Shown here: piece by piece, positions 57,150-64,000 of the stretch
Position numbering within the stretch: position 1 is the stretch's first letter
Layout of the letters: the number at the start of each line of letters is the position of its first letter
Assembly: GCF_963378075.1 (NCBI RefSeq)
Contig: NZ_OY726394.1
Location: forward strand, 1,488,001-1,552,000
Reading direction: 5' to 3'
DNA length: 64,000 bases
Source of the DNA: Mycolicibacter sp. MU0083
Lineage (GTDB): Bacteria > Actinomycetota > Actinomycetes > Mycobacteriales > Mycobacteriaceae
Program-made: the position numbers and the translations under genes
Notes under the pieces: model-generated
Seen by the model: only the letters and a program-made list of their open reading frames with translations
Told to the model about the DNA's origin: nothing
The model's database searches: none

Positions 57150-57464
57150 CTCGTCTGGGTGGCTCTGAATCCGAGGCTACGAGTGGAGTCTGACAACGGA
57201 CGCGGGAGGCGCTGGCCCACACCATTTCACTCCTGGCGAACACAGCCATGTCGCTGGCAGTGCGGTACCGCGATCGCCCACCTGCAGTATTCCGGGTCCC
57301 GGCGCCTGATGCGGCACCTACCGACATCGGCGATTAGTAACTACCCGCGTAATTTTCCACCGACTTGTCGGTGATCGGGGTAACCTCGGTGCAAGGTCCG
57401 CACTGCCGGGCCTGAGCGGAAGCTAGTTGCCTAGCCGCCGTTCCTAGCAAACTAGGAGAACCTG
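57150..57464. promoter_or_regulatory. Island intergenic region with palindromes before the GHKL gene
   Basis: No convincing gene. Holds a perfect dyad ACCGAC-TT-GTCGGT (57359-57372) and an imperfect pair CTAGTTGCCTAG / CTAGCAAACTAG (57423-57434 and 57444-57455, 10 of 12 pairing). The second arm overlaps the AGGAG ribosome-binding site (57454-57458) of the GHKL gene, so a hairpin or bound repressor could block its translation or transcription. Confidence 0.45.
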
Positions 57465-59414
57465 ATGGGAAGTATTGCGTCGGTGTCCCAGGAGGGCACC
57501 GCTTATTTGATTCGCCAGGCATACGAGGCCGGCGAGAAGTGGCAGTGGGCTCGGGAAGCTCTTGTCAACGGGATCCAGGCTCAGGCCACGTCAATTGAGT
57601 TCGGCGTCGAGCCGCAGGGATTCAAGTCGAAGGGCGTACTCCGCCGGTACATCGCCGACAACGGCATCGGGATGAGCCCCGAGGACATCAAGATATTCCT
57701 CATGTCCTTCGGCGGCGGCGGACGTCCGATCGGGCTGACCCAGAACTTCGGGCAGGGATTCAAATCGTCCTGCTACGAATGGAATCCGTACGGGATCATC
57801 GTTGCGTCGTGGACGAAGGATGACCCCGAGGGCTGCATGATCTGGATCCACCGGGTTACGCGGGCGGGCAAGATCTACTGGGAGTTGAAGGACTTCGAGG
57901 TCGACGACGACGGCTCGGTCGAGGATGTCGTGGCCCCCTCTTACCTCGACGAGATCGGGGTAGACGTCGCCGAGCTGAAGACCAAGGAGATCAAGGAGGC
58001 TGGCCAGGGCACGGTGTTCCTGTTCCTCGGCAAAGCGCCCGACGACGACACCCACCGAGGGGATATCGATCGCGGCGAGGACAAGGTGAAGCGCGGGATC
58101 ATCATCTATATCAATTCCCGGTTCCTCCAGATCCCGGAGGGCGTGACGGTGAGAGTCGCCGAGGTTGAGGATCGGACCAAGCGTGAGCCGGGCACTTGGC
58201 AGAAGGACGCGCTGGAATCACCGAGTGGGACGTTGCTGTCCCTGGACTGGCGTCGCGCCCGCGGCTCGTTGGCCTACATCCCCGCCGCCGCGCAGCGCGG
58301 CAGGTTCAAGCTCAAGCACGACACGTGGGTGGACTGGTACCTCGCGGGAGAAGACATCGTCACCCGCGGTCAGACGGACGGACCGGCCACTCCGCACATT
58401 TGCCTCGCCTACGAGGGTGAGGCGTACGAACGTAAGACGACCGTACGGGACTACCGCCCATTCGGCCTGATCGATGAGTTCAGGAACAGGCTGTGGCTCG
58501 TCCTGACGCCGCCCAAGTACGAAGAAGGCCGTCCGGATTGGGGCGTATTCCCGCAGGGGTCACGCGGTCAGCTTCTCTCGAAAGGTGGCACCCCGCTGCC
58601 GTGGGCTGAGTGGGAGGACTCGTTCGCGCTCAACATGCCCAAGCCGATCCAGGACGCGCTCGCGGAGTTCCGCAAATCTCGGTCGTCGCCTGCCGACAGC
58701 ACCGAGCGCCGAGAGCGCCTAAAGCGCATCGCATCTCGGCTGGCGACGCGGTTCCGTCCCGTGAAGCTGATCGAGCATGCCCTCGGGAGGACGGCCGGCA
58801 ACGATTCCGGCGCGCGCACCGGCGAGTCACGTGTGCACGTCAAGGCAAAGCGGCCGAACCAGCCTCGCCCCAGTGAATCCTCGTCTCCTGGCCGCCAGGA
58901 CACCGGCGGCACTGGGGGCACGGCGCTCCTCAACGAGGATCGCAGCGGTGAGCGGTTCGGCGCCGTGCGACGCTCATCCGACGGAATCCCGAACACCTGC
59001 TGGGACAGCCATTTTCCAGAGGATGAGGGTGCCCATGCTGCACGCTTCGACAAGGCCGATTGCGTTGATGGATCCTACGGGACGGTGCACTTCAATCTGT
59101 CGTTCCCGCTGTTCCAGTCTGAATTCCAGTACTGGATTGAGCAGTATCCGAAGGCAGCGTCCGAAGACGTCGTCGATCTTGTGAAAGGTGTGTACGAGGA
59201 CGAGGTGATCTCCAAGGTGATGCATGCCCACAAGATGTCGGGTCAGCCGCTGTACGCAGTGGACGGGGATGACGTCATCCGCGTGAACAACGCCAACATT
59301 GACAGCTGGACGTCTCCGGAGGCGCTCACCGCTACGGTCCTCGGCCTGATCAATGTCGAACAGCGCATCAACGTGCTCGCGGGCTCCCGCTTCGGGAAGA
59401 AGAGGCCGGCATGA
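57465..59414 (+). CDS. GHKL (Hsp90/MutL-type) ATPase-domain protein, island-encoded
   Basis: 649 aa from ATG 57465, with AGGAG six bases upstream. The first 110 residues carry a Bergerat ATP-binding fold: N-box WAREALVNGIQAQAT (E31, N35), G1 box DNGIGM at 65-70, and a G2 box NFGQGFKSS (G96-S102). The middle (about 110-400) has no family I can name but shows alternating strands like a transducer domain (GTVFLFLGKAPDDD, RGIIIYINSRFLQIPEG). A Ser/Pro/Gly-rich linker lies at about 450-490, and the last 150 residues form a separate helical part (FPLFQSEFQYWIEQYPKAAS, LTATVLGLINVEQRINVLAG). No nuclease or histidine-kinase output is visible. Base composition looks lower in GC than the neighbours. 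Its stop overlaps the next ATG (ATGA). Function unknown; phage neighbours make a defence role possible. Confidence 0.8.
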   Translation: MGSIASVSQEGTAYLIRQAYEAGEKWQWAREALVNGIQAQATSIEFGVEPQGFKSKGVLRRYIADNGIGMSPEDIKIFLMSFGGGGRPIGLTQNFGQGFKSSCYEWNPYGIIVASWTKDDPEGCMIWIHRVTRAGKIYWELKDFEVDDDGSVEDVVAPSYLDEIGVDVAELKTKEIKEAGQGTVFLFLGKAPDDDTHRGDIDRGEDKVKRGIIIYINSRFLQIPEGVTVRVAEVEDRTKREPGTWQKDALESPSGTLLSLDWRRARGSLAYIPAAAQRGRFKLKHDTWVDWYLAGEDIVTRGQTDGPATPHICLAYEGEAYERKTTVRDYRPFGLIDEFRNRLWLVLTPPKYEEGRPDWGVFPQGSRGQLLSKGGTPLPWAEWEDSFALNMPKPIQDALAEFRKSRSSPADSTERRERLKRIASRLATRFRPVKLIEHALGRTAGNDSGARTGESRVHVKAKRPNQPRPSESSSPGRQDTGGTGGTALLNEDRSGERFGAVRRSSDGIPNTCWDSHFPEDEGAHAARFDKADCVDGSYGTVHFNLSFPLFQSEFQYWIEQYPKAASEDVVDLVKGVYEDEVISKVMHAHKMSGQPLYAVDGDDVIRVNNANIDSWTSPEALTATVLGLINVEQRINVLAGSRFGKKRPA

Positions 59415-59836
59415 CGAGCGGAGACGAACATGGTAACGGGGGCAATCCTCCGACGGTCGAGGTCGAGTTCGGTGACAACGGACGGGTGAAGCTGACGGCG
59501 GTGATCGACACGGCGCTGTCCAAAAGCTTGCTTAGCGATCCCGACTCCATCGCGTCGATCGCCGACAATGAGTTCACCGACGTCCAGCACGAGTTGACCC
59601 ATCACGCGCCTGAAGATCGCTCAGCGAAGGACAGTGCGATCTATCAATCGGTCGCGTCGTTCGACGGCGGCGACGACTTGCTCGTATTTCAGGGCACCCT
59701 GACGATCGAGTTCACGCGGTGCGACGCAACCGACCCGCGATGCAACGACATTGTGGGAGCGATCATCAACGACGCTATCCGAGACCTCCGGAAGTGGCTG
59801 CGGGCTGAGCTGGAGTCCCGCTGCAGGGGCGAGTGA
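59411..59836 (+). CDS. Unknown small protein coupled to the GHKL ATPase gene
   Basis: 141 aa from ATG 59411, which overlaps the GHKL stop (ATGA). Acidic, soluble, no signal peptide or membrane segment. Two regular-looking parts: PPTVEVEFGDNGRVKLTAVI with VIDTALSKSLLSDPDSIASI, and LVFQGTLTIEFTRCDATDPR followed by a helix DIVGAIINDAIRDLRKWLRA. Translational coupling suggests a near-equimolar partner or regulatory subunit of the ATPase. I do not recognise the family. Confidence 0.7.
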   Translation: MTSGDEHGNGGNPPTVEVEFGDNGRVKLTAVIDTALSKSLLSDPDSIASIADNEFTDVQHELTHHAPEDRSAKDSAIYQSVASFDGGDDLLVFQGTLTIEFTRCDATDPRCNDIVGAIINDAIRDLRKWLRAELESRCRGE

Positions 59837-59869
59837 CCGCGCGAGGTTGAAGTCCCGGACCCCGGCGAC

Positions 59870-60488
59870 ATTAGAGGCGCAATGCCATCCGTGGGGCGAT
59901 GTGCCCATGGGGAGGGTTACCTGCCCTGGGGCAGGGCCGAGTAGCGCGGCGTTGCTGTCGGCGGCGAGCGTCAGCGCCGGCAGCGGCGCACAGTCCAGCG
60001 GGTGCGCCAGAATGTGCGTCGCCTGGCCGCCGGCGGTCTCGGCGTTAGCGATGGCCGCCATCACCGCGTCGAGGTTCCCGGCGGTCACGACGTCGCCCGT
60101 GCCCACGGTCAGCGGCCGGCTTAGCAGGCCAGCGGGCGGGTTGGTGCGGGCGCGACCGGCGCAGCCTCGGTCAGGAAGGCGCGGTTGGCCTTGCGCACCA
60201 GCGCCTCCCGTGAGGCCTCGGAGATGAGCGCGGCCGCGTCGCCCTGCCTCCCACTCCTCCCGCGAGACGGGGAACGATCAGCCCGACCTTGCCGGTGTGG
60301 ATGGCCACCTGGGTGTCGTCGGGCGACAGCTCGGGGATCGGATCGCCCTCGGGGGACGAACGGGACGGCGTCGGGGCCGAAGAAGGCGTACGGCACCAGC
60401 ACCGCGGACGCATCGCCCTAGACGGCACCGGCCTTCGTGGTGCACCGGAGGACCAGCGCGTCGGAGTCCGTCCGGGGCGGGCCCGGCC
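59870..60488 (-). pseudogene. Decayed phage major capsid protein gene (HK97-type)
   Basis: Reading leftwards, pieces of one protein lie in alternating frames: DSDALVLRCTTKAGAV (then TAG at 60418-60420), ASAVLVPYAFFGPDAVPFVP, EGDPIPELSPDDTQVAIHTG, ISEASREALVRKANRAFLTE, then GDVVTAGNLDAVMAAIANAE, THILAHPLD and AALLGPAPGQVTLPMG. These recall HK97-fold capsid proteins of actinobacterial phages. At least three frameshifts and one stop, with both ends missing: the left by an unclear junction near 59870, the right by the IS481 fragment. Clear sign of former prophage DNA. Confidence 0.65.
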
Positions 60489-60619
60489 ATCTGGTCGAAA
60501 CCGCCGCCAGAGCCAGTCGCGACCCGGTACGAAACAAAAGGGCCCTACGCACCCGCGAACAGGCCTAACCACTAACCCGGAGTGTCAAGGATCAACCGAA
60601 CACGATCCGTCAACCATCA
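60489..60619 (+). repeat. IS481 right-end fragment, copy 2 of the 131-bp direct repeat
   Basis: 129 of 131 bases match 56875-57005. Only the 3' tip of the element is present: the preceding DNA is the capsid pseudogene, so this copy arose by recombination or by a second insertion followed by deletion. Confidence 0.9.
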
Positions 60620-60633
60620 CCCGACGCTAAACA

Positions 60634-60662
60634 GCCCTACTAAGTCTCCTTTATTACGTCGG
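60634..60662 (+). repeat. Putative att site (right)
   Basis: GCCCTACTAAGTCTCCTTTA followed by TTACGTCGG; 26 of 29 positions as at 54916-54944. It lies one base before the stop codon of the sulfotransferase gene, marking the return to ordinary chromosome. Confidence 0.65.
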
Positions 60663-60663
60663 C

Positions 60664-61917
60664 TCAGCCGGCCGGCACCTCGAACGCATTGGTGTAGAAG
60701 CGCAACCGTTCGCGCACTTCGCCGGGGTCGAGGCCGAATTCGGCGGCTGAATAGCGATGCTTGCCGTGGGCATCGCGTGAATGGACCACCTCGTTCCGGT
60801 CCAGCATCGCGGCCACATCGGGGCTGTCCATTTCCGCGCCGGCGTAGATCCGGTGCAGCGTCTGCTCAGGTCGGGAAACCAGATCGGTGTATTGCACGTC
60901 GACCCAGGTAACGCGCTGCGCCGCATCGGATTCGCGGACGCCCAGTGCTCGCCGCAGCCACAGTTCGGTCTGATCGAGCTGGGTTCGGCCCACGTCCGCG
61001 CCGTCGACCTCGTCGCTGTAGGTCGAGCGATACGTCGCAAAGAGGCTCGCCCCGGAGGCGACGGTCGGTACGACGTCGCGGTGCAGCTGCACGATGCAGG
61101 CGCCCGGGTAGGTCGCAATCAGGTGATCGAGCTCGGCGGTATGCGCCGGTGCCTTGAGCACCCAGCGGCGCCCGTCGCAGCCGTCGAGAATCTGCAGCAT
61201 GCGGCGATGCTGGCGGTACTCCTCGGACAGATCCTGCCGGGCCAGCCAACGTGCGTAACCGTTCAACCGCGTCGTCGCCGTGAACCCCCAGTTACACAGC
61301 GTCGTGCCCATGCCCAACACACATTCCTCGGCCATCTGCGGCCCGGAGTCGTGGACCGCGGCCATGGTGGGGTTGAGGATGTGCAACATCTGGTTGGCGG
61401 CAGCCGCTGCCTGGATCCGCTGCTCGCGCACTTCGGGAGCCAGTTCGCCCGGCAGCTTCCACGGCAGACCCAGCTCGGCGGGCAGCGGCGCACGCAGCCG
61501 CGGGTCTTGGGCCAGCAGCCGGAACAGGTAGGTCGTGCCGGTGCGCCAGCCACCGATGATGACGATCGGCGGGCCTACCGGCCGCCGTTCCACGTCGGGA
61601 TGCGAGCGCAGATACTCGGCGATCCGCCACCGCGCGACCAGGCGGCCCACCGCGGTGTTCTGCACCGTCAGCGCACCCAGGGCATTGAGTCGGCCGTCCT
61701 CGGCCGCCGAGCCGAGGTATTCGACGAGCCCGGGCCGCCACGCCGCGGCGGGCCCCAGAACGGTGCTGTCGGCGCCGCGGCAGGCGCGGTCGACCACCGA
61801 CTGCACCGCATCGGCGCCGAGCCGATACTTCTGCGGCGCCAGCCCGCGGTCGTGTTCGGCGGCGGCGTAGGCCTGCAGTGCGGCCGGGCTACGTGGCGGG
61901 GCGACCCAGCCGCTCAT
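60664..61917 (-). CDS. Sulfotransferase family protein
   Basis: 417 aa from ATG 61917, overlapping the stop of the upstream DUF1214 gene (ATGA). The PAPS 5'-phosphosulfate loop is VIIGGWRTGTTYLFRLLAQD (about 115-134); a 3'-phosphate site is likely around LHRDVVPTVASGASLFATYR. The C-terminus is family-like (HSRDAHGKHRYSAAEFGLDP). Such enzymes move sulfate from PAPS to a hydroxyl or amine of a lipid or small molecule; mycobacteria have many. The acceptor is unknown. Paired with the DUF1214 gene. Confidence 0.85.
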   Translation of the reverse strand: MSGWVAPPRSPAALQAYAAAEHDRGLAPQKYRLGADAVQSVVDRACRGADSTVLGPAAAWRPGLVEYLGSAAEDGRLNALGALTVQNTAVGRLVARWRIAEYLRSHPDVERRPVGPPIVIIGGWRTGTTYLFRLLAQDPRLRAPLPAELGLPWKLPGELAPEVREQRIQAAAAANQMLHILNPTMAAVHDSGPQMAEECVLGMGTTLCNWGFTATTRLNGYARWLARQDLSEEYRQHRRMLQILDGCDGRRWVLKAPAHTAELDHLIATYPGACIVQLHRDVVPTVASGASLFATYRSTYSDEVDGADVGRTQLDQTELWLRRALGVRESDAAQRVTWVDVQYTDLVSRPEQTLHRIYAGAEMDSPDVAAMLDRNEVVHSRDAHGKHRYSAAEFGLDPGEVRERLRFYTNAFEVPAG

Positions 61918-63023
61918 GACTGCCCGTCCAGATCGGCGAGCGCGATGCGACGCACGGTGGGCAGTTCCGGGGGACGCTCCGGTTGCAGGAATCGCATGAC
62001 GAGCACCCCGAAGGGCCGATTCTCGGTGTCGATCCAGTCGCCCGCCGCAGCCGCCGGGGCGGTTCCCGAGACCACGAACCGGTAGCGGTTGCCGGTCAGA
62101 GTTGCGGTGGCACCGGTGTAGGAGACGGGCCGGTAGCGGTGATCGAGTGAGTTGAGAAACCGGCTGTACGCCAAGATGTTCCAGTAGCGGCAGGGGGTCA
62201 GCTCGCCCTCGATCACCAGAGCCTCGTCCGGGGCCAACCGCCATCCGCCGCGCAGGTAATGAATGCCGGGTTCGGTGAAGACGGCGCCGCCGCTCATCTC
62301 GTCCCAGTGCCGCAATCGGTTGAGATTCTGCTCATCGGCAGCGCGTGCCGTCGACCAGATCTGGGGGACCAGGGAGGCCATGGTGGCCAGCTTGGTCAGC
62401 TGAGCGGCGAACCGCTCCGGTGCGATGGGCTGCGGAACCGGTGGTGTGCCCACCGGATCGATGCGACACCAGCCGATCTCGTCGGTGTGTACCCGCTCAT
62501 GAAAATGCCGCACCCAGATCGCCGAGGCGCGTTCGGGCAAACCCAGCCAGTCGCTTCCCGGAACAGGTTCACCACCCACGACGACGTCGTAGTTCCCGAA
62601 CTCGTCGAAGTGCAGCGTGTCGCTGTCGATGCGCGAGGTCGCCTGAGCGTCGCCGCCGGCGGTCGCGTAGGCGGTGATCGAGACGTAGTGCGCATCGGCG
62701 CGGTTGCCCCGAATCCGGTACCGGCCGTCGGCGCGGACGTCGGCTACCCAATACTGGAAATCGGGATTGTCCATCATGAATTTCTGACGCCACTGATTGA
62801 ACGCGACCAGTTCGGGCCGGTCGCGATCGACCTCGAATCGGGCGAGCTGATTTGTCACCGCGCGGAGCAGCGCGCGAAAGCCGTCCGCCTGTTCTATGCG
62901 GGACAATTCGGCGGTATCGGCAGCCAGTCGGGTGCCCGCATCACGCAGTGCGTCGACGAGTCGGTTCCAGGCTGCGATCTCCGGGCGGTCATGGCCGTCG
63001 GGACCGTTGGGGGTCTCGGTCAT
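61914..63023 (-). CDS. DUF1214 domain protein
   Basis: 369 aa from ATG 63023. The N-terminal part is helical; the C-terminal two thirds is the beta-rich DUF1214 type often found with DUF1254, with FQYWVADVRADGRYRIRGNR, RIDSDTLHFDEFGNYDVVVG and YWNILAYSRFLNSLDHRY. No signal peptide is seen. In mycobacteria such genes often lie beside sulfotransferases, as here, which hints at a shared lipid or steroid substrate, but the biochemical role is not known. Confidence 0.8.
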   Translation of the reverse strand: MTETPNGPDGHDRPEIAAWNRLVDALRDAGTRLAADTAELSRIEQADGFRALLRAVTNQLARFEVDRDRPELVAFNQWRQKFMMDNPDFQYWVADVRADGRYRIRGNRADAHYVSITAYATAGGDAQATSRIDSDTLHFDEFGNYDVVVGGEPVPGSDWLGLPERASAIWVRHFHERVHTDEIGWCRIDPVGTPPVPQPIAPERFAAQLTKLATMASLVPQIWSTARAADEQNLNRLRHWDEMSGGAVFTEPGIHYLRGGWRLAPDEALVIEGELTPCRYWNILAYSRFLNSLDHRYRPVSYTGATATLTGNRYRFVVSGTAPAAAAGDWIDTENRPFGVLVMRFLQPERPPELPTVRRIALADLDGQS

Positions 63024-63324
63024 CTCGGCATCACCACCCGTGGGTCGTGGCGATACCGGGGTGCCGGATCGTCGATGAGGATGCCGGGTTCGGCAGCGCA
63101 GACCGCGGGAATCGGTACGGCTCGCCGGTGGATACCGCCATCTGCTACCTCCGTGTCGCGGCCGCGCGGGGAAAGCCGGCCGTACGGCTCGCCCGGCGAT
63201 CGCATCGTCCGACACCCGCGGGCCTATGTGGAAGCGGCTGCTTCCGAAAGCGAATGCTTCCCGATTGTGCGACGGGCGTCAAGACCGACATCGCTGCGCC
63301 CGGACGGGGCGCTACGCTCGCAGA
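63024..63324. promoter_or_regulatory. Divergent promoter region of the DUF1214 operon and TetR gene
   Basis: 301 bp without a supported gene, between divergent starts. The arrangement suggests the TetR protein regulates the DUF1214-sulfotransferase operon. TGTGGAAGCGGCTGCTTCCG (63225-63244) holds GGAAGC-GGCT-GCTTCC, a perfect 6-bp dyad that could be an operator, followed closely by GAAAGCGAATGCTTCC, a partial repetition. Confidence 0.4.
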
Positions 63325-63918
63325 ATGTCCAGGCCCTACCGCGGCCATCTCGCCGAGGCGCGCGCGGCCCAACGCCGCGAACGGCTGGTGCAGGCCGGTA
63401 TCGAACTGGTCGGAACCGGTGGGGTGTCGGCGATGACCATGCGGGCGGTGTGCCGCCAGGCCGGACTCAGTCAGAAGTTCTTCTACGAGAGTTTCACCGA
63501 CGGCGACCAACTGCTGCACACCGTGTATCGCACCACCCTGGAGCGGGCATTGGCCGCCATCGACGACACCGCGGGCGACCCGGCGGAGACGCTGCACGTG
63601 CAAACCCGGCGCCGGGTCGACGCGGCGGCACTGCTGGTCCGTGACGACCCGCGTATCTGTCGGATCCTGCTGATCGAACCGGTCGCGGACCTCCGGTTAC
63701 GCCGCTACGTTCGCCGACTCGCAACGGCCGCGTTCGGCGACTACACCGATCCCACGGCCGAAACGCCGCGGGTCAAGATGCACTATGCGACCGTGTTCGG
63801 CGCCGTCATCTCCTTGTTCATCGAATGGACGGAGGGCAACCTCGGCGAGGACAGAACCGTCTTCGTCGACCATGTCACCGACATGCTGATGGCATCCCCG
63901 TTGGTCCGGACGCGCTGA
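63325..63918 (+). CDS. TetR-family regulator
   Basis: 197 aa from ATG 63325. HTH in QRRERLVQAGIELVGTGGVS and MRAVCRQAGLSQKFFYESFT (about 14-58), then a helical ligand domain (ICRILLIEPVADLRLRRYVR, FGAVISLFIEWTEGNLGED). Probably controls the divergent DUF1214-sulfotransferase operon. The 82 bp to the window end hold no gene I can support. Confidence 0.87.
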   Translation: MSRPYRGHLAEARAAQRRERLVQAGIELVGTGGVSAMTMRAVCRQAGLSQKFFYESFTDGDQLLHTVYRTTLERALAAIDDTAGDPAETLHVQTRRRVDAAALLVRDDPRICRILLIEPVADLRLRRYVRRLATAAFGDYTDPTAETPRVKMHYATVFGAVISLFIEWTEGNLGEDRTVFVDHVTDMLMASPLVRTR

Positions 63919-64000
63919 GCCGCGGCGAACCCGGCGGCAGCCACACCGAAACCCCGATTACCATCGTCGCTCAGCGTCCTCACAGGTACCGTAGTGGCTC

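Noticed and set aside
57051..57374. 107-codon rightward open frame before the GHKL gene
   Set aside because: Poor composition, no ribosome-binding site, overlaps a more protein-like small ORF on the other strand and reaches into the palindromic region.

Overview
The window is high-GC chromosomal DNA from a member of the Mycobacteriaceae. A long run of genes matches, in content and relative order, the block I recall from Mycobacterium tuberculosis: hrcA-dnaJ2-rsmE ... phoH-ybeY-corC-era ... amiA2-recO-uppS-zur-smtB-glyS ... dgt-dnaG-tRNA-Asn, followed by an Rv2327/Rv2326c/Rv2325c-like cluster, uspABC, tldD/tldE and htpG. Two very large PGRS-type Gly-Gly-X genes also point to this family. Genus or species cannot be fixed from sequence alone.

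Layout. 1-3825: 3' part of a PLP decarboxylase, then hrcA, dnaJ2 and rsmE. 3931-6612: a DUF222/HNH (13E12-type) gene, an AraC regulator and a methyltransferase, which interrupt the conserved order. 6750-10629: phoH, ybeY, corC, a 34-codon micro-ORF and era, overlapping end to end. 10716-15068: lipoprotein, sulfurtransferase, haemophore-like protein, amidase and recO. 15181-20786: secreted collagen-like protein, methyltransferase, uppS, a small conserved gene, the zinc regulators smtB-zur, and glyS. 20978-29385: first PGRS protein, TPM-domain protein with an apparent 3' frameshift, dgt, sensor-domain protein, dnaG, small conserved protein, tRNA-Asn. 29404-35897: hypothetical protein, esterase-like lipoprotein, tandem TetR regulators, PAS protein, GGDEF-EAL protein, MarR regulator. 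35957-45311: fused ECF transporter protein plus EcfT, UspCBA sugar transporter, TldD/TldE, SnoaL-like protein. 45370-53542: HtpG, second and larger PGRS protein, quinone oxidoreductase, AhpD-like protein, alpha/beta hydrolase.

53657-60662 is the accessory region. A methanethiol-methyltransferase-like gene is fused in frame to what looks like the C-terminus of a VapB antitoxin, and is followed by a broken vapC. Next comes a tRNA with anticodon CAT whose 3' end starts a 29-bp imperfect direct repeat (54916-54944). The repeat recurs at 60634-60662. Between the copies lie an IS3-family element inside an IS481-family remnant, a second 131-bp copy of the IS481 right end, a GHKL ATPase gene translationally coupled to a small unknown gene, and a decayed HK97-type capsid gene. 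I read this as a tRNA-associated, integrase-less prophage or island remnant. The GHKL pair at 57465-59836 is the best candidate for an undescribed system; proximity to phage remains makes an anti-phage role conceivable but unproven.

60664-63918 returns to ordinary chromosome: sulfotransferase, DUF1214 protein and a divergent TetR regulator.
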